Shown here: in pieces, positions 26,069 through 37,569 of the stretch
Layout of the letters: the number at the start of each line of letters is the position of its first letter
Position numbering within the stretch: the first letter of the stretch is position 1
Assembly (NCBI RefSeq): GCF_001522545.3
Contig: NC_031770.1
Span: 86,839,594-86,903,593 of the forward strand
Length of the DNA: 64,000 bases
Source of the DNA: Parus major
Lineage: Eukaryota; Chordata; Aves; Passeriformes; Paridae
Reading direction: 5' to 3'
Made by a program: the position numbers and the translations under genes
The notes under the pieces: model-generated
Database searches by the model: none
Told to the model about the DNA's origin: nothing
What the model saw: only the letters and a program-made list of their open reading frames with translations

Positions 26069-29000
26069 GTAACTGCCATATGACAGAAAAATCTTAAACA
26101 ATGACAGTTTTGAATTATCAGTGTTTCTAGTGAGAAAATTGGTAGGTCATATCAAGCTCTTTTGTTGTATATGAAATAAAAGGTACACAAATTCTATCTC
26201 TTTGTCAGGCCTTTTGAATGAAATCTAAAGAGAATTAACTACTCTAGTAAGCATATGAGAAAGGCTTTAAAATAAAACCAGCTCACTGAGGAGTTGGAAG
26301 TATTATCTAGAGCAAAGTTTATAGTTTAGGATCTTTACTAATGTAACTTACTGACCAAGAAGTCAAATAGTCACTGTTTAACAGCAAATTTCACTACTTA
26401 TAGAATGAGTTTGCCTGAAAAGAAATTCTGAATACTTTAACATTTTTATTATTATCTTTATTGTTGGTGTTGTAAGACATACCCGTGCGTATTCTGATGG
26501 CTGAGATTAAAATAAATATTTTCAAACATTATAAAAAGAATGAAAAAAGGAACCTTCTTGAAAAGCTGGAACTGTTTTCTAATTCTATCAGAGATCAACT
26601 AAAAGAGGTCTAGTGGCTTATGAAAATAAGAGATTTACTACTATGCAAAAGCAAAGGTCATAACCAGTCTGCATTGTCATGCAATCACAAATTTAATCTG
26701 TTCAGGACTACTTACAATCATCTGTCATGTCTACTAATAAGAAGCCTTTTCTCAACATAAGTAGGATTTCTAATCCATATACATGTTTCATTCTGCTCCG
26801 TAAATTATTCTTAAATTAAGAAATATATGAGTACCTGCCTCCTGAAACTTTAATTTTTCAGTTTAAATCTATTTACTATTTTACTGAATTGCACTGCTGA
26901 ATAATTTCTGTGATAGTACTGACACAAGGTTTCTTCTGGTTATTAAAAAATTATTTAGATATATTTTGGATGATAAATATTCTGTTAACCCATGCTATCT
27001 CCATATATCTGACCTACTTACTTTTTGCCAAAATATGTTCACATTGCTGGTTTGAATTTACAAGCAAAAACATGTTAGCAAACTCATCTGAAGTCAAGTG
27101 GCTGTACATATACTACACTTTCCTAGAGTCTTTCTACTTATTCTTGTTCTACATTTAAAAGAAAGCAAATAGTGAATTGAATATTAATATATTTTCTTTT
27201 TATATTTTTTTTTCATTCTGAGTGTATCCTAATGCAGTTTACAAAACTATATGTACGAGATGATGTTCAAAAAGTATGGAAGATACTGAAGTAAATACAT
27301 GCATGTGTATAATAAGTAAATTTGGCAGTTTATTAATTTGTTTAATTGATAATAAGGAATGATTTTCTAACATGTAAGACTTAGATCTAAGTATCGTTGG
27401 CTTAATAAAGGTTAATTATGTGTAGGACTATGTTGATAACAGCTTAATATTTTTTTAGCAACATTTTAATGTCAAAGAGATACTTGATAATCAGAAAAAG
27501 CAATACAGTTCTGATGTATGAATCAATGAGTGAAATTTTTTCGCACTTTTTCATACAGAATTCATGACAATAAAGATCTTTCTGATCTTAAAAAATATGA
27601 GTCATGACCTAACTTATCTATAACCATGACCTAACTTATCTATAGCTAACTATATATCCACCTGGTACTGCATATGGCCAGATCCCTCTCCACCAATATA
27701 AACGATTTAAAGATTTAAAAATGTATTTCTTATTCATTAAAGTGCTTCACACAGAATGCATTGCCAAGTCCATTTTTTTCTTTATTTTTAAACTTATTAA
27801 AATAATACATCAAAGATATTTTAATACAGATGTTTAAAAATTGCTCACTAGCCAATGACTATGATTGCTGTCTCTATGCAACATTGAAATTCTTGGTATA
27901 AGTAGAAGAAACTTCTCTGGGGCCTTGGAACTCGCTCCTACAGCTAACATGTTTTAAACACCTTCCAACCCAAGCATAATCTGCCTTTTTTTTTTTGTAT
28001 TCCTTCTAATAATACCATAAGTTAGTAGGGGTGAAAGATCTGTAAATTACTTTTCCACCAGGTAAAAACACAGAAAAAGAACCACATGCATTAAATTTAT
28101 ATATAATTTTTACATCTCTTGTTTTGTTTTTTTTTTTTAATTTACATGGTATTTTTAAATTTTATTTGAATCTCTAAAACAGCTGAGGAGATGAGAAGGT
28201 TACAGATCTGAAATGGGGTGAATTTGGAGTGGCAGGGGAAACTTTGAGAGGAATAACTTTTCAAAGTAGCACAACTGAAGAAAGGGATTAGGAGAAAAAA
28301 AAATATCATCCAGAAAAAAAGTAGAAATACCTAGGGAAAAAAATTTGCTTTTTTTGCAGGCTTTGACTGTTCACATATAATAGATCTTATATTTCTCTTC
28401 TAAACTTCACCTATAGAAATATGGAGCTGAGATTGGGGATTTTTTGGTCTATAAAAGCAACAATGGGAAAAAACTGGGCAGATACTCTGATATACCCCTC
28501 AACAGATTCCCTGTTGTAATTTAATGAAATGGAAAAGGGACAGTACCAAGACTGAAATAGGAACAAGGCAGATGATTGCAGCTTTCCAAAAACCTCTAGA
28601 GAACAAAGTGAAGCATGTGGTGACAGCATGTGATATCAGGAAAGGGAATGGATTTAGCTCTGACAAATTCATTCTGTAATGGATCATGAATTTTGTCAGC
28701 TATTGTCCCAGAAGCAGTATTGTCCCCATACCCTTAGAATAATGGATGCATGTTCAGGTTCTGTGGCTGCAGCTTCAGGCTGTTCAGGTGCAGAAGCAGC
28801 ATGGAGAGATGTAAACTGTATTCTAACAACACCTCAGACAGCTCAAAAGCAACAACAGCAGCTGTTGGAACTAATAGCAGGCTCATGGATGTGAAGTCTT
28901 TAGCTGGGCAGGCTGCTTTTCTACCAGGGCAGCTAAAGCAAGACTGGAATGTAACAAGTGAATCCATTTGATGCATACTCTGAGGTGAAGTCTAAACAGT

Positions 29001-29666
29001 GGCAGCTAGATTTGTAACAGCCAAGGACTGCTATGGGGCTGTTGGGTTTTCTTGGTTAGTTTGTTTAGAAATAGTAAAATGAAGAAAAATCAAATCTGTA
29101 ATGGGTGGTGGGAATATCATGGCAGAAAGTCTGGTGTTCTTCAATTACTAGCCATATTTTACATAATCCCGTGTTTGTATTTACCAAGCAAATGGACTGA
29201 TTCCATTTCAATTTAGTCTACAAGGAGCAAGTTCAAGGCAGGCTTAAATTATATGATCTTAAACACAGCTTCAAGATGTGTATTGAGCCTGTAATTTATG
29301 GTGTACTTACTTCTAAAGGAGATTTTCGTAAAACATGCATGCCAATAAAATTTCCAGTAATCTGACTAATGAACTTTGAGAACACAGAATCTCATGGTGT
29401 TCAAAGCTATATTTGCTCACAAATTGTCCTCCTCATTGATCTGGTAGAATAATCTCAGAGTTCCTATTTTTAACTTTTTCCTTTATTTTTTTCTACTCTG
29501 AGAAACCACAGCCCAAAAAATTTCCTATTAATCCCATAGAATATATCTCTGTATATGTGAAAATGGATGATAGTTACCCATACCTTTGTTCCATTGACAC
29601 TCAGTAAATAGATGTAGATTTTAATGAGTCTTGCTTTGGGGTTTGCCCTGCTTTTTTTTCTGACAG
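26069..29666 (+). other. Intron between first and second EYS exons
   Basis: A 3.6-kb GT-AG intron in phase 1. It is AT-rich, with a 22-bp tandem duplication at 27603-27644 and poly-T or poly-A stretches. A GC-richer block at about 28.7-28.98 kb has short overlapping open frames and a run of Gln codons (28850-28865). I cannot identify it. No other gene was seen. Confidence 0.7.
27603..27644 (+). repeat. 22-bp tandem duplication
   Basis: CATGACCTAACTTATCTATA occurs at 27603-27622 and 27625-27644, a 22-bp period inside the first visible intron. Confidence 0.95.
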
Positions 29667-29791
29667 GATGGGAAGGCCTCCATTGTGAACTGGATGTTGA
29701 TGAGTGCATATCCAACCCCTGTATAAACGGTATCTGTGTTCAGAAGGAGCCCAGCTTTGGTTATTCCTGTTTTTGCAAGCCAGGATTTGTG
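29667..29791 (+). CDS. EYS: EYS internal exon: EGF module with DVDEC calcium-binding start
   Basis: This is a 125-bp exon between a pyrimidine-rich TTCTGACAG acceptor and a GTG|GTGAGA donor. Its phase 1 start joins exactly to the previous exon and makes the Gly of CQQGWEGLHC, which completes that EGF. The new module has Cys1 in DVDEC (a good calcium-binding start), Cys2 in ISNPC, Cys3 in NGIC, Cys4 in GYSC, Cys5 in FC and Cys6 in the next exon (KPGFVGRSC). The Cys3-Cys4 loop is ten residues and has no hydroxylation motif. The exon ends in phase 0. EYS EGFs form the rod-like N-terminal half of the protein. Reading through the donor gives a stop within a few codons, so the exon end is well defined. 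Confidence 0.8.
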
Positions 29792-30599
29792 GTGAGATGA
29801 TGAAATTATTTCTTATCTTTTCTTTTACCTGGATATTCAACATTGCACAGAAAATACACTTTTTTCTTTTTAAGTATGCTCAGGTTTGTTGATATACTTC
29901 TTGAATGAAATGGAATCACAAAAGTGACATATGATAAGTTCAAGGAATTTGCCAGGAATTTCTCCCTGTCCCTGTGACTCTTTGTCTACAATTTTGTAAA
30001 ATCTGTACTTTACAAGGGCTTGCTAGGTAAAAATGTATCTTAACAATGCAAATGATCTGACTAAGTTTACTGACAAACTATCCTGAGAAGGAAAAAAACT
30101 ACCTCATAAAAATTAATATCATTTTTGAAAGGTGGTTTTTACAGAGTAGAATGGGTAACTGATACTTCCCATAGACCATGGTAACTGCTGTCTTTTTGTC
30201 TTCTAAAGCAGATTGGCTTTCAAAACAGTGTCAAGTGATGATGAAGGATATATCACTTGAGGGCCATAGTCTTTTTATATGGAAAACAGTCAGATCCTTA
30301 TAGTAAAATAATCTCATTTTTTCATTAAGTATTCATGCTCCTCTTACATGAACAACTGTAATGGAGATCAGTTGCACAATTTTTTTACCATTTATGTTTC
30401 ACCAAAATAAAGTCTTCTGAATGCCAAATAAAACCAGAAGAGACAATAATTAAAGTCTGTTTAGAGAAATTATTTTTTAAATTAGTGCAAAATTTATTGG
30501 TACAAGTCAGTATTGTGTGACACTGTAGAGACCAGAAGTACAAATAAACCCAAAAAATGTGTTAAAAGGAGGATAGATTCATTGTTATTCAGATTAATG

Positions 30600-30800
30600 T
30601 TCCGAATGTTACCCTGGCCCAGGAAGTCTTCGAATTACTTATTGCCAAACATTGGAATGGTACATCTGGTGAGTTACGAGATGCTAGCTCTGCTTCTGTT
30701 CTTCCTGCTTTCTTCCTGAAGTATGAATTAATAGCTCGCTGTTGATGGAGCTAGATGGATATTTGACCCATGGGGGCAGTTTTTCTATTAGTACATAGCT
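30600..30800 (+). mobile_element. Possible very old CR1-like 3' fragment
   Basis: CTAGATGGATATTTGACCCATGGGGGCAG-type wording near 30750-30780 and the preceding 150 bp resemble the 3' part of ancient amniote CR1 copies. It is diverged and has no clear terminus, so this is a weak call. Confidence 0.35.
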
Positions 30801-31920
30801 TGAGTATTAATTGTGCAGTATGTTGCAGAAAAAGCAAGCCCTTGCAGAAGGAAAAGTAACAAGCCTTCGAAGCAGCTGAAATTTAAGATGAATCATCTTT
30901 GCTTTTTATTCCATTATTCATTTTTCCATCTTCAGTCCCTCCAATTCCACCATGCTTTCGGAAGGAGTATAAAAGTAAGAAAACACTGTGGAGGAACCAT
31001 CACAGAAACATTTATAACGTACCTATCTTCAATGTCAAAGATAAGAAGTTATGGTCTAAAAACCTCAAGAGGTTAGGCCCCAATGGGTTCTGCTTCCTAA
31101 CCATGAGTAGGTGTGGAGTGGAAAAAATGAAACTCATTGAGAAATAAGTATTCAAGGAACTCCAGCTACAGTATGTATGTAAATCTTCTGTAATCTATGT
31201 CTGTACTGCTATCCAAAGTATGGATCATAAAGTATGGATTGCAAAATCTCTCATAAATTTTGAGAAGAAAAGCATAGCCAGTAGTATATGAAATAAATGT
31301 TTACTTTTTAAGTGGAAACATCTATAGACATATAACAAATTTTAAATAAAAATCTGCACAAACTAAATAATTCCATCCCACTGCATGGAAACCATTAAGG
31401 CATTTACAGGCACTTTCAGTGCTATCAAATTTATCTATGACTACTTAATGTACCCTTCATGCACACTGGAGGTTATCCACATCTGCTTTGTTTCTATGAG
31501 TCATAAAATCGTAATCAAATGTTCTTTGCCATTAAATGTAGTAGTCATAAAAATGTACTAATCCGTCTCAGGAAAGTCAGAATGAAACATAAATTTTATA
31601 GGATTAACAACGATTATGAGCTTGCTCAAACTGATCATTTGTTCTATGCGCAGAATTAGAAAAAAGCAAGGAGGAAATGCATTGAAACTGACATTAATTG
31701 GCCTATTGTTCCTTTGTACTTTGGAATACTGATCAGTGAGTGATTTTATAAGATGCCATGAATTTACCAGATTGCCAAAACAAATTAAGAAGTTGATTGA
31801 AACAAGCATGAATGTACATAAATCACTCAAAATCCATCAATTGAGCCTCTTCTGTTTTAAACCCTGAATAATTTAAACTACTTGTAAAAAAAGTAATTTC
31901 AGTTTTTATGTGTACTTTTC

Positions 31921-31949
31921 TTCCTCTCTCTCTCTCTCCCTCTCTTGTC
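31921..31949 (+). repeat. (CT)n microsatellite
   Basis: TTCCTCTCTCTCTCTCTCCC followed by a short CT-rich tail. Confidence 0.9.
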
Positions 31950-33055
31950 CATACTATTGTTTCATAATATCATAAATTTATATAATTCAGAGATAAATGT
32001 AAGTTGTCCCAAGTTCTGTGTGAAAAGTTATCCATGTGGACATGAAATACTATTTAAGCATTTGTCTGAAGGAAAGCGTGTAATGAACACATGATCCTTG
32101 AGCTCTAGAGAAGGCTTGGATTTTTTTTACATGTGCCCCAGTTGCAGAAGATTCAGTCAGAAATTATACCATGATGATGTGTTGTCAGAGATATATGCCT
32201 TCAGGGATGACAGTGTGCATATTTTAAATAGATATCCAAATATATATTATCCTTCTAGGATAGCTGCTAGCTGTCTATCTTCACATAGCCTATTCGTTCA
32301 TTGAAACAGAAGTGAAAATAAAATGAACCCAGGCCTTACTTCAGCATATATTTATTTCACACATCAAGAATGAATTTAATTCACATAATTATTCTTTGCT
32401 TTTTTACAGACCACTGAATATGAACATTTTAACTTTATTACTAGGGAGGATTTTTCAGATTTCCCATGGATTGTTACTCTTGATAAAAAATAGGAAATGA
32501 ATGCCTGGTCCAATTTGATACTGCCACTATATTCTTCTGTTTCTAAGCATTATCTGTGAATGCAAGATATTAACAGGGAGCTGTGTGCAGATTAGGTAAC
32601 AACAGACAACAAACAATGGGCAGCTTTGTACAAAAGGAAAGAACATTATCTTGCAAGTCAGAGCAAGCCATAGGTTTTTTGACGGCTAAGTCCACTGTAA
32701 AAAGGCTTTTGTGAAACTACATACTAAGTGAAGATTATTATTATTTTAACCAGTTTTTATTATTGGCAACAATATTGTTGCTAATTAAAAGTTGGCAATT
32801 ACAAATCTGTAGGGAAATTATTTTTATTGATAATCAGATTAAAAATGCTACTTGGTTAAAATTTAAAATATACAATTATACTACTGAATTAGTTAAGGAA
32901 TATTTTCCACATGATATTTCCTTCTGAAAGCATAAACAGCTTAATATAAGCAAACAATATTTTAGAATTAAAAACAAGTAATAATTGTAACCAACATCAA
33001 TATGAAATGTAAATTGCCTTAAAAAAATGGCTTTATTTTGAAAATTCTCTTTCAG

Positions 33056-33308
33056 GGACGAAGCTGTGAGCTTAATTACAATGATTGTCTTATACACTCC
33101 TGCTCCACTGGGTTTCTTTGTGTTGATGGAATAAACAATATCACCTGTTTACCTACTACACCCCAAAGTAAGAACATTCTCACTGAAGTGGCTGAAGTGT
33201 TTCCTGCTGAAATTTTAGATAATGACCTTCCACCAGCACTGGCTGTGTCTATGGAACTTTGGTCTAAACATGTTTCTCCTGATTTTCATAAAGAAGAGCT
33301 ATCCCAAG
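33056..33308 (+). CDS. EYS: EYS internal exon: degenerate EGF passing into the acidic linker
   Basis: This 253-bp exon follows TTCTCTTTCAG and ends at CAAG|GTGAGT (phase 0 to 1), with a stop codon directly after the donor. Residues 1-4 complete the previous EGF. Residues 5-31 have Cys1 (NYNDC), Cys2 (LIHSC), Cys3 (GFLC) and Cys4 (NNITC), but Cys5 and Cys6 are missing. NIT is an N-glycosylation sequon. The remaining 53 residues have no Cys, are rich in Glu, Asp, Leu and Pro, and read as disordered linker. This matches the EYS plan, in which the EGF array gives way to a long low-complexity linker before the laminin-G/EGF half. No large linker exon is visible in the 30 kb downstream. Confidence 0.78.
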
Positions 33309-34059
33309 GTGAGTAGAAAGAGCTTCTAGAAAATGAATATACCAAACTTCTTTCCTTGTTAATGCTTCTAAAATGGTAAGAATATTGGAAATATATTAAT
33401 GTTAATTATTAAGATTTATTTTTTTTTCATTCATTCCCTTCTATATTTTTTGTATTTACTTCAACATCAGTTTGTAATTGTAATTGTACAATTTCTCTTG
33501 TCTCTCAAAAGATTTTTTCCCAGCATCTTTCACATCCAGTTAGGAAAACTCCACTTTCTCTTAGCGGGGTTTTAAGTTTTCCAGAGTGTACAATTTCATA
33601 TGCCTCATATTGTGTTCAGTAATCTCTGATTCTAATGCCAATCTTCCCTTCCTCCTTGGCTAGTCAGCAGGAGAGAAAGATAATTTGCCTTACTCCATGG
33701 GGACTTTGATTCTCTTTTCCTAGTTCACATGTTTTCTGAGTGCTTCTTTTTCTGTGCATCTAGATGTTTTTTACATGGGACAAATCTCTCAAAGTCTCTG
33801 CCATTCTAATTGTTCATAGTGATGTTTTTGGGAAGCCAAAAATTGCCTATCTTGTTATTTTAAAAACATTTGCAAAAAGTGAAAAGTAACAAAAGTGCAA
33901 CATTTTACTGGGAAGATTCCTTCATTGTGGCCTCTTCATTTTACTAAAAACAGTACTATACAAGTAGTGTGTATCAGGCATTTTCTTTAGACATAGTCCA
34001 GAATTTTTCCTTATATACCTCTTCAAAGTGATTACTTGTATAAAAAATAGGCTGAGTCC

Positions 34060-34197
34060 TGTTTTATTGTTTTGGCGGGGGTCTTCTTTGTTTGTTTTTG
34101 TTTTGGTGGGTTTTTTTTGTTTGTTTGGTTGGTTGATTGTGTTTTTTGTTTGGGTTTTTTGGTTTTTTTTTTTGTTGTTTTGGTTTTTTTTAATTTG
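34060..34197 (+). repeat. G/T-only low-complexity tract abutting an LTR
   Basis: About 140 bp made almost only of T and G, in (TTTG)n, (GGTT)n and T-run patterns. It ends about 13 bp before the LTR at 34210. Confidence 0.85.
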
Positions 34198-34209
34198 AAT
34201 AAATGTATT

Positions 34210-34858
34210 TGTCCTAGTTTAGGGCAAATTAGGAAGGAAAACTCCAAATGGGGATTTCCCCAGGGAAATGCCCCTCCCCACCAACTGGTCTGGGAAAAGA
34301 AAAAAAAAAAATTCCTTGGAGAGAAGTGGAAAAAGCTGTTTATTTAACAGAAATTGAGTAATATTAAATAATAAAACCTCTTGCTGTTCGATGGGATGGC
34401 AAATCTAGGAAGAAAAAGTCCTTTTCATGTGGTGTAGCTCGGCTCGCTCAGGTTCTTATCAGTCCCTCCGGTGCTGGAAAGTGCTGAGGCCCAGGCCCCG
34501 GTGGGCCACAGGCCTGAGCTCCCAGGGTTTGTCTGGGTGTTCAGTCCAGAGCAGGCTTGCACAGATCCAGGAAAAAAGGGAAAAAAAACCCAAAAAAACA
34601 AAGGTCCAGGGAACTCCTCTGCCTCAGCTAGCTAAAACTAACTAAAAGCCAGAGAGAAGCTCTGTCCCGCTGTCTGTCCGTGCTGCAGACACCACAGTCC
34701 AGAGCCGGGATGTGGGGGAGTGATGTTTTCCTTAACACACTGTGCGCTTCTTCTTCCCCCTCTCTTGCTCTCAAAGCCAGTCTTAAAGGTGCAGAACTTA
34801 ATATATAACATAAACCCGACGATTGGGGATACCAGTATCATAAAGTCACCCCAGGACA
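34210..34858 (-). mobile_element. Probable solo LTR, about 0.9 kb after the third EYS exon
   Basis: A 649-bp GC-richer block starts TGTCCTAG and ends CCAGGACA (inverted ends 7 of 8). In minus orientation a TATA-like TATATATTAA lies near the 5' end (34797-34808) and AATAAA (34339-34344) lies about 130 bp from the 3' end. The sequence resembles passerine LTR families that I recall by eye. Flanking 5-mers GTATT and GAGTT do not form a clean target duplication, so the exact ends or the age are uncertain. Open frames inside it on both strands, one reaching 126 codons, are not genes. Confidence 0.72.
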
Positions 34859-34901
34859 GAGTTTTAGGGAATGTTGGTTTTTGGTATACAGAATTCTGTT
34901 G

Positions 34902-34921
34902 AGATTGATTGATTGATTGAC
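34902..34921 (+). repeat. (GATT)n microsatellite
   Basis: Four near-perfect GATT units just right of the LTR at 34210-34858. Confidence 0.85.
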
Positions 34922-37428
34922 TGAACAGCTTGTTCTGCCTCTTCTTCCATTTTTTGATTGATATTTTCTGTCTATTTTCCTTCAAAGACCGTCTCTTTAT
35001 AATCATAATTTTCATCACTTATATTCTTTAAAGAGAAAAATATAAACTTGACAAGATTATTAGATACTGGTGAACAGCTGACAGCAGAGAAAATTCAACT
35101 AATACTGGAGACAAAACTGCATGATCCAGACATGGAAATCTGTTCATGAAGTGAAGTCAGGGTACTTTCTGAAACATTCAGCTGAGTAATGTATCTCAAG
35201 AATTACTTTTCACTGACATAGTTAATAGTAGCTTGGAGTTCAAAACACATCTATTCATAAAGGTAGGTTAGACTCTTAAAATATTTTTAAAACAATCTGA
35301 TCAAGTGCTCTTATGCATATCTTCTTCCTACAAAAACTTCAGGAACAGAATTACTAAGGGATATGCTGGAAAGTTGTCATTGTTTGAATCCCCTGATAAT
35401 GAGATATCCTACTTGGTTTTATTGGCACAAGTCACATCTGTGAAAACATAAATTTGTAAAATTTAAATGATAAACCATTTATTTTTACATACCTGTTATC
35501 CTGCTTCAAGTCCTGGTTTATACAAGTATGTTAGCAATACTGTACTGAAACAAATGACTGCTGTGCATGGTAAGGACTCATGAGCCAGTCCTGTTACCTA
35601 GACTTCACAGTATACCTGCAGTGGAGTAGGTTCTGGACTTTGTCAGCTGGTGTTCTGTTGAGTTTCTCATTTCTATTCAGAGAAATTTTTGAGGTGGTGG
35701 AGTGTTTTTATACAAAGATAAAAGTGTCTGTCAAAGTTGCCAGGTGCTCGGAAGAGATTTATTGTCATCCGGCAGCAGCTGATATGGCACCAGCTGCCAT
35801 ACCTGACACAGATGGCTATTCTTCATGTTCTGCCACACAGACTACTAGATCAGTACAGAAGCAGGCTGGAGGCTGCTACAATGCTGACAGATCAGCAACT
35901 GAACAGTTTCACCTCACTACAATAATCTTTGCAGGATTTCAGGTGTTCCTTTCGTCATGCTTACATAGAAACACAGGAGGTATCTTAGTGGTTGTAGTAT
36001 ATAAGTATGATCAAATATTTTAATGTACAATAGGTACAGAGAAAAATGTATGTCTCTTGAGACAAAATCTTTTTGTATGTAGTATAATTAACTTGCCACT
36101 TCTCCTTCCAAAATGAGACAAAGGATGGCTGCATTTTGTAAAAGCAGTATTATTTTTAGAACATTACAATATTTCAGAAATTATTTCAGGGAATTAAAAG
36201 GACACAAGAAAACTTAATTATGGAATTAAGTATTAAGGAATATTGTTTGGTTTGGTCTACATTTTTATACTATAGTTTTATAAAATGGAATAAATACCCA
36301 TAAAGTCGAGGAGAGGTTTTTTTGCTTTTCATTATTTGTTTGAGGGCTTGTGTTGGAAAAAAATATTTTATATCATTAATTTAAATAACTTAGGGGGAAA
36401 AATTATTCTAGACAAGGAAAGATATGGATAAAGGCACCAAATGACATATAAAACATTTTTGTGAGGTATACAATACAGTTGTTTTCCTGTGAATGCTTGT
36501 CTACATAGATTTCACTCTCAGTATGCATACATACACAGATAAAATTCATACTGCCAGAACTGCCTTCTGATACTGTGTCTGTACTCAAGAGGTGAAGTTG
36601 TCTGAGCATACCACTGTGGATTTCCAACCTATCAAGATATGACCTAAAAAGAATTTTGTTTAGGGTTTGTTATTGTTGTTTTGGGGGATTTATTTAGTTT
36701 AGTTGGTTTTTATAGTGGAAAAAATAAAGAACAACAATACATCCCCAAAAGGAATAGGTTCACTTAAGTTGATGCATAAGCAAATCAATGTCTTTTTTAA
36801 AGAAAGAAGTAATACTATTTAAAAGCTAAGTGAGAAATGCCCTAGGATGAGTAAGATAGTTAATACATTGGTGAATCCATAGTAAAAGAATGGTGTCAAG
36901 CTGTTAAACCTGATGTACTCTTCTATACTTACAGATTTAATGTATTCACGAATAATATGAGAAAAAATACCAATGACACACCCAGACAACTTGCACTCTC
37001 TGAAAAATGGGTACTACATACTTTTCATATGTTTTAGACTATTCTCTCCTGACAATCAGCAGACACATTACAGCAAGTTCTAAGATAGCTTAGAGTAGCA
37101 GGGATCTCTAGAAAATAACTATGAAAGATGAGATATATCTGGCAGAAAAATATACTTTTTGATCTAGTCTCCAGGTGTACTTTTCCACTGCCATGGCATT
37201 GCTTCTGGAAAATATTTTGTGAATACATTTATTCTTAAAAAATAAAAAAATAAAAAAAAAACATGATAGAAATGCTTTCCTGTGACCAGAGAGGATGATC
37301 TAAGTTCTTAATCATATGTCTGTTAGCACTCTGCAAAGTTCTGTATGACTTTTTCAATTTCCTGCTCTCTGTCAGCAAGTAATTGCCCAATAAGCAACAA
37401 TTGACACAAATTGAATGCAGGGAACCAA

Positions 37429-37512
37429 CCTTCCTTCCTTTCCTTCCTTTCCTTCCTTTCCTTCCTTTCCTTCCCTTCCTCCCTCCCTTCCCTTCCTCCC
37501 TCCTTTCCTGCC
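37429..37512 (+). repeat. CCTTT/CCTTC pyrimidine microsatellite
   Basis: Repeats of TTCCTTCCTTTCC grade into CCCTTCCTCC and a pyrimidine-rich tail to about 37575. It is a mirror-type polypyrimidine tract on the + strand. The low-complexity Gly-Arg-Lys open frame opposite it is an artefact. Confidence 0.95.
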
Positions 37513-37569
37513 CCTCTCCTGCCCGCCTGCCTTCTTCCCGCACTCCCGAACGCACTTCCTTCTGCACTT

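Larger units (their letters stand above)
29792..33055 (+). other. Intron between second and third EYS exons
   Basis: A 3.3-kb GT-AG intron in phase 0. It holds a probable old CR1 fragment (about 30.60-30.80 kb) and a CT-rich microsatellite at 31921-31949. The rest is AT-rich unique sequence without coding signal. Confidence 0.7.

Noticed and set aside
28679..28976. GC-richer block with Ala- and Gln-rich overlapping frames
   Set aside because: Frames are open on both strands with no domain I recognise. It is too weak to call as a gene or a retroviral remnant.
34638..35018. 126-codon minus strand open frame
   Set aside because: It sits mostly inside the LTR at 34210-34858 and lacks any recognisable domain. 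GC-rich LTR sequence explains it.
37235..37567. 110-codon minus strand frame with Gly-Arg-Lys repeats
   Set aside because: It is produced by the CCTTT/CCTTC microsatellite read on the opposite strand.
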